A stretch of 64,000 bases of DNA from Streptomyces guryensis (GCF_021261325.1 NZ_JAJSBI010000002.1:1-64000); one strand, 5' to 3'; shown: positions 8,639 through 16,811, counted from the stretch's first letter. The notes: generated by a model not told the origin, from the sequence alone. Translations and numbers: made by a program.

Positions 8639-9319
8639 TCAGGCGCGGGTCGCCCACACGTAACGGTGTTCAGGGCGGCCCGCGTCGCCGTATTTCAGGG
8701 TGAGCCGGGCCCGTCCCGTGCGCTCCAGGAGCTTCAGGTAGCGCTGGGCGGTCTGGCGGCTCACTCCGGTCCGGTCGGCGATCTCCTGGGCCGACAGCGG
8801 GCCTTCGGCGCTCATCAGGGACTGACGTACGAGCTCCGCGGTGGTCGGGGAGTGGCCCTTGGGCAGCCCCGGCTCCGAAGAGGCCGACAGGGCGCCGAAG
8901 ATGCGGTCGACCTCGGCCTGCTCCGCCTCGCCGCCGCCGTCGAGCGTACGGCGCAGCTCCGCGTACGCCTCCAGTTTGGCGCGCAGGCCCGCGAAGGCGA
9001 ACGGCTTGACCAGGTACTGCAGCGCGCCGTGCCGCATCGCGGCCTGCACGGTCGAGATGTCACGAGCCGCCGTCACCATGATCACGTCGGTCTGGTGGCC
9101 GCGCCGGCGCATCTCCTGGACGACCGCGAGACCCGTGTCGTCGGGCAGGTAGTGGTCCATGAGGACCAGGTCCAGACGGGGCAGCGTCTCCAGCTGGCTG
9201 AGGGCCTCTGCGGCGCTGTGCGCCTCGCCGGCGACATGGAAGCCCGGCACCTTCTCGACGTAGGCGGCATTGACCTGGGCGACCCTGGTGTCGTCGTCCA
9301 CGACCAGGACCTCGATCAT
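8639..9319 (-). CDS. CitB/DcuR-like response regulator (paired with sensor)
   Basis: A 226-residue regulator, a clear paralogue of the one at 4938-5630. The receiver has 'VVDDDTRVAQVN', phospho-acceptor D55 in 'LVLMDHYLPDD', and the switch Thr in 'IMVTAARD'. The C-terminal HTH reads 'EIADRTGVSRQTAQRYLKLL'. Its ATG overlaps the sensor stop by 4 bases, so the two are a co-translated pair. Regulators of this family usually govern transport of organic acids; here the nearest transporter is the ABC importer that ends 54 bases away. Confidence 0.92.
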   Translation of the reverse strand: MIEVLVVDDDTRVAQVNAAYVEKVPGFHVAGEAHSAAEALSQLETLPRLDLVLMDHYLPDDTGLAVVQEMRRRGHQTDVIMVTAARDISTVQAAMRHGALQYLVKPFAFAGLRAKLEAYAELRRTLDGGGEAEQAEVDRIFGALSASSEPGLPKGHSPTTAELVRQSLMSAEGPLSAQEIADRTGVSRQTAQRYLKLLERTGRARLTLKYGDAGRPEHRYVWATRA

Positions 9320-11010
9320 CGCGACTCCTCCTTGACGCTCGTGGCCGCGTTGACGGTCGCGTCCGCGCTTGTGGTCAGGGCCGGCTCAGGCGCCGGTTCG
9401 GTCAGTGCTTCCGGCAGCACGACGGTGAACTCCGCGCCGCCGCCGTCCGCTTCACCCACTGTCGCGCTGCCGCCCTGGCGCTCCGCGAGCCTGCGCACCA
9501 TGGACAGGCCGATGCCGCGCTTGCGGTGTGCGGGTGGCTCCTTCGTGGACCACCCGTCAGTGAAGATCAACTCGTGTTGTCCCGCCGGGATTCCGGGCCC
9601 GGTGTCGCGCACCCTGAGGACGGCGGTGCGCCCTTCGGCGCGCAACTCGACCTCCACGCGCGCGTGGCGGGTGCCCGCGACCGCGTCGAGCGCGTTGTCC
9701 ACCAGGTTCCCGACGATCGTGACGAGCCCCCTGGGGTCGATCAGCCGGTCCGGGAGCCGCGTCCGGTCCGAGACCCACAGGGCGACGCCGCGCTCGGCCG
9801 CGACCGTTGCCTTGCCGACCAGCAGAGCGGCGATCAGCGGGTCCTGGATCTTCTCGGTGACCTGCTCCGCGGTGACCCGGTGGTCACCGACCACCTCCCC
9901 GACGAATTCCACGGCGTCGTCGTACATCTCCAGTTCGAGCAGGCCCAGGAGTGTGTGCATGCGGTTGGCGTGCTCGTGGTCCTGGGCGCGCAGGGCGTCG
10001 ATCAGTCCGCGTGTCGAGTCGAGTTCGCGGCCGAGCTGCTCCAGTTCGGTCCGGTCGCGCAGGGTGGCCACCGCGCCGCCGTCGTCGGTGGGCATGCGGT
10101 TGGCGACCAGGACGCGCTGGCCGCGGACGGTGAGCAGGTCGGTGCCCGCCACCCGGCCGGCCAGGATGTCGGCCGTACGTCCTTCGCCGAGCGCCTCGTC
10201 GGGGGACCGGCCGACGGCGTCGGCATCGATGCTCAGCAGCCGGTGTGCCTCGTCGTTGAGGAGGCGTACCCTGCCGGTTCGGTCCAGGGCTACGACGCCC
10301 TCCCGGATGCCGTGCAGCATCGCCTCGCGCTCCGCGAGCAGCGCCGAGATGTCAGAGAAGGCCAGGTCGCGGGTCTGGCGCTGGACCCGCCGCGAGATCA
10401 GCCAGGCGGCCAGCGCGCCGACCGCCAGGGCGCCACCGGCGTAGGCGAGCAGCCCGGGGATCGCGCCGATGAGGTCGGCCCGCACGCTGTCGTACTTGAT
10501 CCCGACCGAGACCGCCCCGATGATCTTGCCGTGGGTGTCCCGGAGGGGCACTTTGCCGCGGGCCGAGCGGCCCAGGGTGCCGCTGTCGATCTCCATGACC
10601 TCTTTGCCGGCCAGGGCTTCCTTGGGGCTCGTGGAGACAATGTTGCCTATCTCCGACGCCGTGGGGTGCGACCAGCGCACCTTGTGCCGGTTCAGCACCA
10701 CGATGTACTCGGCGTGTGTGGCCCGCCGGATCCGCTCGGCCTCCTTCTGCACCGGGCCGTTCCGGGTCGGCGGGGTGTTCAGGACCCCCTCGGCGATCTG
10801 CGGGTTCTGCGCCGTGGTCTCGGCTATGGCCAGCGCTTGGCGCATGGCCTCCTCATCGAGCTGCTTGCTCAGCGGCGCCAGGAACAGTCCGGTCGCGAGC
10901 ACCGCGACTCCCGCGGCGATCGCCACCTGCATCAGCAGCACCTGCGAGAACACTCGCCTAGGCATACCGAAGCGCAGACGGCGTGCAAGGGGAACGGGGC
11001 TCATACCCAT
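9316..11010 (-). CDS. DcuS/CitA-like sensor histidine kinase
   Basis: About 564 residues. One membrane helix (residues 24-46), an extracellular PAS-like sensor domain of the CitA/DcuS type (residues 47-180) and a second helix (183-206) are followed by a cytoplasmic PAS domain (about 220-330). The kinase His lies in 'ALRAQDHEHANRMH' near residue 345. The ATPase core shows 'GNLVDNALDAV' and 'RDTGPGIPAG' and ends 'RGIGLSMVRRLAERQGG'. Known members sense C4-dicarboxylates or citrate outside the cell; the ligand here is unknown. ATG 11010 or the in-frame ATG 11004 may be the start. The last 40 residues are a poorly conserved acidic tail. Confidence 0.9.
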   Translation of the reverse strand: MGMSPVPLARRLRFGMPRRVFSQVLLMQVAIAAGVAVLATGLFLAPLSKQLDEEAMRQALAIAETTAQNPQIAEGVLNTPPTRNGPVQKEAERIRRATHAEYIVVLNRHKVRWSHPTASEIGNIVSTSPKEALAGKEVMEIDSGTLGRSARGKVPLRDTHGKIIGAVSVGIKYDSVRADLIGAIPGLLAYAGGALAVGALAAWLISRRVQRQTRDLAFSDISALLAEREAMLHGIREGVVALDRTGRVRLLNDEAHRLLSIDADAVGRSPDEALGEGRTADILAGRVAGTDLLTVRGQRVLVANRMPTDDGGAVATLRDRTELEQLGRELDSTRGLIDALRAQDHEHANRMHTLLGLLELEMYDDAVEFVGEVVGDHRVTAEQVTEKIQDPLIAALLVGKATVAAERGVALWVSDRTRLPDRLIDPRGLVTIVGNLVDNALDAVAGTRHARVEVELRAEGRTAVLRVRDTGPGIPAGQHELIFTDGWSTKEPPAHRKRGIGLSMVRRLAERQGGSATVGEADGGGAEFTVVLPEALTEPAPEPALTTSADATVNAATSVKEESR

Positions 11011-11118
11011 GACGGTACGTGGGCGGACGGTGGTGGCCGTAGGGGTGTGGCATGGATCTCTGTTCTCGCGATCAGAAACCGGAGAGGCTCCAGGTATTCG
11101 CAGCAGCGCAGGAATGGC

Positions 11119-11147
11119 CTCCGGGAGTGCTGGGCGCACTCCCGGAG
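11119..11147. terminator. Terminator after the secreted-protein gene
   Basis: A perfect 12-bp stem, CTCCGGGAGTGC (11119-11130) with GCACTCCCGGAG (11136-11147), with a 5-base loop. It lies 16 bases beyond the stop of the minus-strand gene at 11163 and before the sensor kinase start at 11010, separating the two transcripts. Confidence 0.65.
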
Positions 11148-11162
11148 CTGTTCGGGATACCG

Positions 11163-11636
11163 TTATCCGGTGGCGAGGATCTTCCCCTTGGGGTTCACCA
11201 TGAGGTAGGTTCCCTTGATCGTTTTGCCGCTGCCGTCGGTGACCCACATTTCGGTCTGGTAGACCAACTTGTAGGACTTGGCCGCAATCGCTGCTTCGAA
11301 CGCGCCGTTGGCCTGCTTCTTGCCCCAGGTGTGGGAAGCCGCCCCGGCATTGTTCTTGTACGTGATCTCCACGTGGGGGTGGCAGCGCGGATCGAAGCCG
11401 GCCCCGGCGGAGTTGTAGGCAAAGCCGGAGAGGAATACATGCTGGCCGTGGTGGCCAGGGAAGTTCTGCGTGTCGGCCTGGATCCAGTTGTAGGTGCATT
11501 CGTTGTGGCTGCCGCCGGCCACCAGCCCGTGGGACTGCGGGTAATGCGGGCCTTCCGCGAACGCCGCTGAGGCAGTCCCGAGCACGATGGCCGCGCCGAG
11601 AGCCGTAGCCGCGAGTCCCTTTTTCTTCCACTTCAT
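11163..11636 (-). CDS. Small secreted protein of unknown function
   Basis: A 157-residue protein that I do not recognise. It begins with a strong Sec signal peptide: lysine-rich N-region, hydrophobic core and cleavage after 'ASAAFA' near residue 27. The mature part (about 130 residues) is rich in Gly, His and aromatics, has two cysteines ('NECTYNW' and 'DPRCHPH') that may form a disulphide, and is predicted mostly beta. ATG 11636 gives the correct signal peptide; codons upstream look non-coding. Debris of a second, similar-sized secreted gene lies directly upstream (11654-11838), hinting at a former tandem pair. Confidence 0.65.
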   Translation of the reverse strand: MKWKKKGLAATALGAAIVLGTASAAFAEGPHYPQSHGLVAGGSHNECTYNWIQADTQNFPGHHGQHVFLSGFAYNSAGAGFDPRCHPHVEITYKNNAGAASHTWGKKQANGAFEAAIAAKSYKLVYQTEMWVTDGSGKTIKGTYLMVNPKGKILATG

Positions 11637-11653
11637 GGTTGTTTTCCCCCTGG

Positions 11654-11838
11654 TCAGTTCTGAATGGTCGCGCAGGGCTTGCCGCCCCACGGTTTCCCGT
11701 CCGACTCCTTGTAAAAGGTCACGCACACCTTGGTGTCGTTCGGTCACCGCGTGTTCTGGGCCAGGTCGCCGCCGCCGTCACTGTTCCCGCCGCTGGGAGG
11801 GCCGCCGGCCCAGATGTATGCGGAATCGACTTGTGGCG
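11654..11838 (-). pseudogene. Remnant of a secreted-protein gene with an in-frame stop
   Basis: Read on the minus strand, the stretch gives 'VDSAYIWAGGPPSGG...DLAQNTR', then a TGA, then 'PNDTKVCVTFYKESDGKP...CATIQN' and a stop at 11654-11656. Both halves look like protein (aromatic and Gly/Cys content as in the neighbouring secreted gene), but there is no start codon upstream and the frame is interrupted. The rest of the 11637-11945 gap shows only AT-richer promoter-like sequence near 11850-11925. This call rests on appearance only. Confidence 0.35.
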
Positions 11839-11945
11839 AACGGGGTTGAGATTAACCACCGTTGTTCACGATGCTCAAACGACTTGAGCTACATCTGAGC
11901 ATGGTGGTCAATTCTTGAAGAAGCGGGTGCGGGAGGGGTTTCGGC

Positions 11946-12887
11946 TCAGCTCGCGAGCGCCGTCATCCGAAGTTCCCGCACCGCCACTGCCTCCATGCGT
12001 GCAGGTGATCCGAGAACCGACGTCCCGCAGCTCTCCGGGCGGGGCGGCAGGGACGCGCCCTGGGCCACCTCGACATGCCACTGGCGGCCGTCAGCGTGGG
12101 CCACGGTCACCTGCCAGCTCGGCGCGGCTCCATCCGTTCGTACGACGTTCAGGGCGTCCGCGGCGTACTCGTGCGCGGCGGCGCGCACGGCCAGCTCGGC
12201 CGTCTGGCCGGGACGTTCCCAGGCGGAACTCCCGCGGCATCCCGCCACGACGATGCGGCCTTCCCGGACGCCGTGCAGGACGTCCTGCACGGCGTGGGCC
12301 TCGGCGCGGCCGTACACGTATCCGTACGGCAGGACGAGCAGTGTGGGGGAGAAGCGATGGCCACCCAGATGAGTGACCTCCCAGACGCCTCCCACCTCGG
12401 AGGCGGCGAGCTCGGCCGCGAGCGGGCGGCCGAGCAGCGCGCAGCAGCGGTCGCGCTTGCCGTTGGTGCAGACGAGGGCAAGCGGATCACCGGCATGCGG
12501 TCGGCCACCGAGCGCCGAGCCGAAGGTGCGGTGCCCGCCCCTGCCGAGCGCGGCGAGGTCGAGGTCGAGCAGCGCCCGCGGATCGCGGACCGTGGCGGAG
12601 TGCAGCCATGCGTTGCCGGGCATGGTGTGGGCCGCGTACACCTGCCGTGTGGTCGGCGTGCCGCAGTCGGCGTGCCGTCCCGGGCGGCGGATCAGCGCGA
12701 TACGTACGCCCGTGTCCTTCGCGGCCGCCTCCAGGGCGCTGCCCACCGCCGGGTCGAGGTGGCTCGACGTGAGCGCCTTGGCGCCCCAGGGCCCCGGCTG
12801 CTCCAGCAGCAGCCAGGTCCTGGCGGTGGCAGCGGTTCCCGAGATGGGCTCGTCGAGCTCCTGGGAGACGGTTGAGCACGTCCTCAC
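11946..12887 (-). CDS. Sucrase/ferredoxin-like family protein, iron-regulated
   Basis: A 313-residue protein of the sucrase/ferredoxin-like family, which has a thioredoxin-like ferredoxin fold. Visible landmarks are 'LLLEQPGPWGAKAL' (about residues 26-39), the cysteine-bearing 'VCTNGKRDRCCALLGRPLA' (about 138-156) and 'VWEVTHLGGHRFSPTLLVLP' (about 168-187). The cysteines could bind an iron-sulfur cluster. The GTG at 12887 sits directly against an iron box, with a TAGGCT -10 inside that box, so the mRNA may be leaderless. The family's reaction is not settled, but iron control fits a role in iron or sulfur redox metabolism. Confidence 0.82.
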   Translation of the reverse strand: MRTCSTVSQELDEPISGTAATARTWLLLEQPGPWGAKALTSSHLDPAVGSALEAAAKDTGVRIALIRRPGRHADCGTPTTRQVYAAHTMPGNAWLHSATVRDPRALLDLDLAALGRGGHRTFGSALGGRPHAGDPLALVCTNGKRDRCCALLGRPLAAELAASEVGGVWEVTHLGGHRFSPTLLVLPYGYVYGRAEAHAVQDVLHGVREGRIVVAGCRGSSAWERPGQTAELAVRAAAHEYAADALNVVRTDGAAPSWQVTVAHADGRQWHVEVAQGASLPPRPESCGTSVLGSPARMEAVAVRELRMTALAS

Positions 12888-12906
12888 AGAGGTGAGCCTA
12901 ACCTGA
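12888..12906 (-). promoter_or_regulatory. Iron box (DmdR1/IdeR-type operator)
   Basis: AGAGGTGAGCCTAACCTGA matches the actinobacterial iron-box palindrome TTAGGTGAGCCTAACCTAA at 16 of 19 positions. On the minus strand it contains TAGGCT (12901-12896), a good -10 element, so repressor bound with iron would block the promoter directly. It touches the GTG start of the sucrase/ferredoxin-like gene. DtxR-family regulators using this box are established in Streptomyces. Confidence 0.8.
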
Positions 12907-12941
12907 CTTGGCTCGCGGCGGCTTCCGGTCGGGTTCGTGTC

Positions 12942-14219
12942 CTACGCCGGCAGAGGCCGATCCGGCTCCGGCAGCGGTTGGGGCGGCTTCGGACCGACGT
13001 AGTGTCCGCTGGGCCGCATGCGCAGCGGCCGTTCCCCGTACTCTTCGAGCGCGTGGGCGATCCAGCCCGCCGTACGCGCCACCGCGAAGATCGTCTCGCC
13101 CGCGGTGGAGGGCATTCCCGAGGACGCGGTGAGCACGGCCAGGGCCAGGTCGACATTGGCATGCAGCGCGGTGTGGCGGGCGGTGGTGGCCACGACGTCG
13201 CGGGCCGCGGCGAGGGCGGGGGCGGCGCTGGGGATCTCCTCCAGCAGGCCGAACAGGACACGCGCGCGTGGGTCCTCGCCGGGGTAGAGCCGGTGGCCCA
13301 GTCCCGGGATGCGGCGGCCGGCCCGCAGTTCTTCCGCGATGACGGGAGCTGCGTTGCCCTCGTCGAGCACGTCGAGCAGCAGCCGGTGGGCCAGACCGCT
13401 GGCTGCTCCGTGCAGGGGGCCTTCCAGCACGCCGAGCCCTGCGGAGACGGCCGCGTAGGCGTGGGCGCGGGCCGAGGCGGCGACGCGCACCGCAAGGGTC
13501 GAGGCTGCGAGGTCGTGGTCGACGAGGAGGCCGAGCGCGGTGTCCAGCACGCGCAGCGAGGCCTCGTCGGCGTCCCTTCCACTCAGCCGCGCCCACAGGC
13601 GGTGTGCCAGTGGGCCCTCGTCGCGGTGGCCGCGCCGGGCCGGTGGCAGGGCGGCGACCAGGGTGGGGATGAGGGTGCGCGCGGTGCCGAGCACGGCCTC
13701 CTCGGACAGGTCGAAGCGCAGCGGGTCCGCCACGGCGGCCGCGATCGCCGCAACCCGCAACCGGTCGGTCGGCCCGGTGTGGTCGGGCAGCGCGTCGACG
13801 GCGCCGCGGGCCACGGCGACGGAGCCCTCGGGCGCGGTGAACGCGACGCCGGGGCGCAGCCGGCCCGTCCACAGCCACTCGGCGACCTCTTCGTAGGAGT
13901 GGTGCGTGGCCAGTTCCGTGGCGTCGACGCCACGGAAGAAGTACCGGTCCGTCTCGATGAGGGTGATGCGGGTCCGTACGGAGAGTTCGCCGCCTGATGG
14001 TGAACTCCCGCTGCTCTCCCGCCTGTTCCGGCGGGCGAGCGCCTCCACCTCCTTGAGGTCGAAGGTGCTGCCCCGGCCGCCGGGCACGCGTCGGCTGCCG
14101 AGTTGGCCGCGGCTCACGTACGCGTACACGGTCTCGGGCTTCACGCCCAGCAGTTCGGCGGCTTCCTTGGTGGTCAGCCGACGTTCGGCGTGGCGGTCGG
14201 AGGGGTCTTGATCGCGCAT
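12942..14219 (-). CDS. Citrate synthase-like protein with N-terminal HTH
   Basis: A 425-residue protein. Residues 14-60 form an excisionase/MerR-type helix-turn-helix ('LTTKEAAELLGVKPETVYAY' followed by a wing 'SRRVPGGRG'). Residues 85-420 are a citrate-synthase domain with 'GPLHGAASGLAHRLLLDVL' (active-site His region) and 'IPGLGHRLYPGEDPRARVL' (second catalytic His). The usual catalytic Asp region reads 'LHANVDLALAVL', where the Asp is kept. It should condense acetyl-CoA or propionyl-CoA with oxaloacetate, if active. It diverges from a second citrate-synthase gene 653 bases away, and both start regions hold the same palindrome, so the HTH may make this a self-acting regulator. Confidence 0.88.
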   Translation of the reverse strand: MRDQDPSDRHAERRLTTKEAAELLGVKPETVYAYVSRGQLGSRRVPGGRGSTFDLKEVEALARRNRRESSGSSPSGGELSVRTRITLIETDRYFFRGVDATELATHHSYEEVAEWLWTGRLRPGVAFTAPEGSVAVARGAVDALPDHTGPTDRLRVAAIAAAVADPLRFDLSEEAVLGTARTLIPTLVAALPPARRGHRDEGPLAHRLWARLSGRDADEASLRVLDTALGLLVDHDLAASTLAVRVAASARAHAYAAVSAGLGVLEGPLHGAASGLAHRLLLDVLDEGNAAPVIAEELRAGRRIPGLGHRLYPGEDPRARVLFGLLEEIPSAAPALAAARDVVATTARHTALHANVDLALAVLTASSGMPSTAGETIFAVARTAGWIAHALEEYGERPLRMRPSGHYVGPKPPQPLPEPDRPLPA

Positions 14220-14258
14220 GGGGTCACCGTATCCGCATCACGACGTATGGATCCGAAG

Positions 14259-14275
14259 TATTGATTCGATCAAGA
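14259..14275. promoter_or_regulatory. Palindromic operator before HTH-citrate synthase
   Basis: TATTGATTCGATCAAGA contains the palindrome TTGAT-TCG-ATCAA (14261-14273). It ends about 40 bases upstream of the minus-strand start at 14219, where a promoter would lie, and it matches the site at 14803-14819. The shared motif at both ends of the divergent pair points to one regulator for both genes. Confidence 0.6.
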
Positions 14276-14790
14276 CTGATGACGGTCTGCTGCTGACACC
14301 GGGCGCGCTGCACTCGGGCGCCGCCCGGGATGTCACCGGGCAGATCGCGGCCGCCGCCGTACTGTTCGGTGACCGTTGAGGGTTCCCATGCGACGGCCCT
14401 CGAGCGGCTCGTCAGTGCGTGTGGTTCAGCTTGTCGTCCATCGCTGGTTGGCGGAGGCGGTGCAGATCCACAGTTCTTGACGGTGCCCGTTGATCCGGCG
14501 GGGTTGAGAGAACCGTCCGGCCGCTGTCACTTCCTGGCGGCGCCGGGTTCCGCGCCAATGGATCCCTGGTGGGCATCCGCGTAGGTCGGAGAGCCCTTCC
14601 TGCCGAAGGCGGTTCAGCAGCGGGCTGTTCCGACCGCCCCCGCAGGTAGGTCGACGTCAGCCGGCGCATGCCGGCCTTGGGCGGGACTCGCACGGTGGTC
14701 GCTCCGGCGTGCGGCTGCGCAGGGTCAGGTCCGCTTCTCCGGCGTTCGGTACCCCGGCCGGAGGGCGAGCGCCGCGTTCGAGGCACTGTA
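14276..14790. other. Non-coding gap with gene debris
   Basis: No intact gene is supported here. From 14263 to 14380 the plus strand reads through as 'KTDDGLLLTPGALHSG...AAAAVLFGDR' to a stop, without a start codon, and looks like the tail of a lost gene. On the minus strand about 14430-14660 a frame reads 'LLNRLRQEGLSDLRG' and 'LWICTASANQRW', again without a start. Both may be decayed insertions between the two citrate-synthase genes. Confidence 0.4.
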
Positions 14791-14802
14791 GTGCAGCAAG
14801 TG

Positions 14803-14825
14803 TATTGATTCAATCAATATTGACA
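14803..14825 (+). promoter_or_regulatory. Perfect 17-bp palindrome abutting a -35 box
   Basis: TATTGATTCAATCAATA (14803-14819) is a perfect palindrome. It is followed at once by TTGACA (14820-14825), a consensus -35 hexamer, with a weak -10 (GAAGGT, 14844-14849) 18 bases on. A related half-size palindrome TTGAATCAA (14849-14857) overlaps the probable start of transcription. A protein bound to the 17-mer would touch the polymerase at -35. It controls the citrate synthase gene at 14873. Confidence 0.7.
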
Positions 14826-14872
14826 GGTGTGCGGTCAAGCATGGAAGGTTGAATCAAGTTCAAGGAGGAAAC

Positions 14873-16033
14873 ATGCCGATCAACCGGGCCGCGACCGCCT
14901 CCGCCGACGTACCGCGAGGCCTCGCGGGCGTCGTCGTCACCGACACCGCACTGGGTGATGTCAGGGGGCTGGAGGGCTTCTATCACTATCGCCAGTACTC
15001 GGCCGTCGACCTCGCTCACACCCGCGGCTTCGAGGACGTCTGGCACCTGATGGTGCACGGTGAACTGCCGGACGCCGGGCAGTCGTCCGCCTTCGCCGCA
15101 CAGACCGCGGAGCTCCGCCGCCTGCCCGACGACGTACGCGCCGCGCTGCCGGCCGTTGCCGCGGCCGGCGGCCCGTCGGGACCGCTTGCCGGGCTGCGGA
15201 GTGCGTTGTCCCTGCTCGGGGCCTCGAAGGGGTTCAGGCCGGTGTACGACATCGACGCCGACCAGCGCCGCGCGGACACGATCGCGGCCGCAGCGGCCGT
15301 ACCCGCGCTGCTGACGGCCCTGTACCGCCTCGGGCAGGGCCTGGAACCGGTCGAGCCCCGCGCGGATCTGTCCTACGCCGCGAACTACCTCTACATGCTC
15401 ACCGGTTCGGAACCGGACGCGGAGCGGGTCAGGGCGATCGAGCAGTACCTGATCTCCACCATCGACCACGGCTTCAATGCCTCCACCTTCACCGCGAGGG
15501 TGATCGCATCCACGGGCGCGGACGTGGCGGCCGCCCTGGTCGGCGCGGTGGGCGCGCTCTCCGGCCCGCTGCACGGCGGCGCTCCCAGTCGCGCGCTGGA
15601 CACGCTCGACGCGATCGGCAGCCGAGACCGCATCGACGGCTGGATTCGTGAACACGTCCTGGCCGGGGAGCGCATCATGGGCTTCGGCCACCCCGTCTAC
15701 CGCACCGAGGATCCCCGCTCCCGCATGCTGCGCGGCATCGCGCAGCAATTCGGCGGCCCGCTGGTCGACTTCGCGATCGAGGTCGAACAGCGGGTGGAGG
15801 CGATCCTGGCCGAACTCAAGCCCGGGCGCGAACTCCACACGAACGTCGAGTTCTACGCGGGCGTGGTCATGGAACTGTGCGGCCTGCCCCGAGAGATGTT
15901 CACCCCGACGTTCGCGGCGGGGCGGGTGGTGGGCTGGAGCGCGAACATCCTGGAACAGGCGGAGGACTCGAAGATCATCCGGCCGGCGGCACGGTATGTG
16001 GGGCCGGAGGCGCCGGTTGCGGTCCCGGGGTGA
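14873..16033 (+). CDS. Citrate synthase / 2-methylcitrate synthase
   Basis: A 386-residue type II-like citrate synthase without an HTH. Catalytic landmarks are 'STIDHGFNASTFTARV' (first His region), 'GALSGPLHGGAPSRALD' (His of the substrate site), 'IMGFGHPVYRTEDPRSRML' (second His) and 'LHTNVEFYAGVVM', where Glu stands at the position usually held by the catalytic Asp. ATG 14873 follows a textbook AAGGAGGA (14861-14868). It makes citrate or methylcitrate from oxaloacetate and an acyl-CoA; which acyl-CoA cannot be told from the sequence. It is divergently paired with the HTH-bearing paralogue, so the two may form a mixed enzyme or a regulator/enzyme pair. Confidence 0.9.
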   Translation: MPINRAATASADVPRGLAGVVVTDTALGDVRGLEGFYHYRQYSAVDLAHTRGFEDVWHLMVHGELPDAGQSSAFAAQTAELRRLPDDVRAALPAVAAAGGPSGPLAGLRSALSLLGASKGFRPVYDIDADQRRADTIAAAAAVPALLTALYRLGQGLEPVEPRADLSYAANYLYMLTGSEPDAERVRAIEQYLISTIDHGFNASTFTARVIASTGADVAAALVGAVGALSGPLHGGAPSRALDTLDAIGSRDRIDGWIREHVLAGERIMGFGHPVYRTEDPRSRMLRGIAQQFGGPLVDFAIEVEQRVEAILAELKPGRELHTNVEFYAGVVMELCGLPREMFTPTFAAGRVVGWSANILEQAEDSKIIRPAARYVGPEAPVAVPG

Positions 16034-16042
16034 CCCCGTGCG

Positions 16043-16077
16043 GCGGTTTCGGCAGCACGGATTGAAGCCGAACCCGC
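16043..16077 (+). terminator. Probable terminator of citrate synthase
   Basis: GCGGTTTCGGC (16043-16053) pairs with GCCGAACCCGC (16067-16077) with one mismatch and a 13-base loop, 10 bases after the stop codon. Confidence 0.45.
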
Positions 16078-16138
16078 TGATGTGACGCCGATGGTGACGG
16101 CGACCGCAATGCGACTGGCCGGGCGGCCTTCACCGGCG

Positions 16139-16363
16139 TCAGTTGAGAGGAATGTCCAGGTGCGCAAGGGTGAGGAGTGCCTGGCGTCCCGCTGCCAGGC
16201 GTCGCCACCGGCTGCCGATCTCACGGTGGCGCTGACGCAGGTGACGGGCGAGGAATCGCAGGGTCGAACTGGACAGGTCGATCCCGGACGGGTACACAAG
16301 CACGGAAGCTCCTGGCGGACAACGGGTGATCTTGGTCGTGAACCCGTCTACCGGGAGCTTCAC
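16139..16363 (-). pseudogene. Truncated IS5-family transposase (N-terminal fragment)
   Basis: The minus-strand frame contains 'VLVYPSGIDLSSSTLRFLARH' and 'GSRWRRLAAGRQALLTLAHL', the typical N-terminal 60 residues of IS5-family transposases common in Streptomyces. After 'ALLTLAHL' the family continues for about 200 residues with a DDE domain; here it breaks off to 'DIPLN' and a stop. No inverted repeats are apparent. The neighbouring stretches 16078-16138 and 16364-16571 hold nothing else I can identify. Confidence 0.65.
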
Positions 16364-16571
16364 CGCGTTGTATAGACCTCCGCGACCAGCCAGCCACCCT
16401 CACCACGAGGTTGGAAGAGGCTCAGTGATCTTGGGGCGGTGGCCTCAAGGCCATGGTGTTGCCGCCCGCGGGTGCCCTGCCGTGGGGGGCTGCAGAGCAC
16501 CGGGGGCGTCGAAGTGCAACGAAGACAGGCTGACTGAACGGTCGAGTGTGCGGAGGGAATGACCCCGTGGG

Positions 16572-16811
16572 CTATGCGTCGGGGATGTCAGCCTTGGCGT
16601 GAATGAGAGTCTCGCGGGTGACCACGACAATGCGTTCGTAGTCGGCTCTGGAGGCGTCGGCAGGGAGCAGGGCGTCGAGTTCGTCGGTGATGTCCGTGCC
16701 GATGACAGCGAACCTTCCGTCGGAGAGCTCGAAGATATCGGGGCAATTGGCACCTGTCGCGCTTCCCCGGGCGTTCGGCGGTGTACCAATCCGACGGATG
16801 ATCTGGCTCAC
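16572..16811 (-). CDS. Small conserved streptomycete protein
   Basis: A 79-residue cytoplasmic protein starting at GTG 16811 ('SQIIRRIGTPPNARGSATGA'). Distinctive sections are 'NCPDIFELSDGRFAVIGTD' and the C-terminal 'YERIVVVTRETLIHAKADIP'. I recognise it as a small protein seen repeatedly in Streptomyces genomes, often beside accessory regulators, but with no known function. No partner regulator is next to it here; it sits between IS5 debris and a DUF6082 gene, which suggests a reshuffled locus. The open frame runs 54 codons further upstream but that part is Arg/Pro-rich noise. Confidence 0.6.
   Translation of the reverse strand: MSQIIRRIGTPPNARGSATGANCPDIFELSDGRFAVIGTDITDELDALLPADASRADYERIVVVTRETLIHAKADIPDA

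Noticed and set aside
14330..14584. 84-codon plus-strand frame between the citrate-synthase genes
   Set aside because: No ribosome site, no hydrophobic or domain pattern; treated as non-coding debris.
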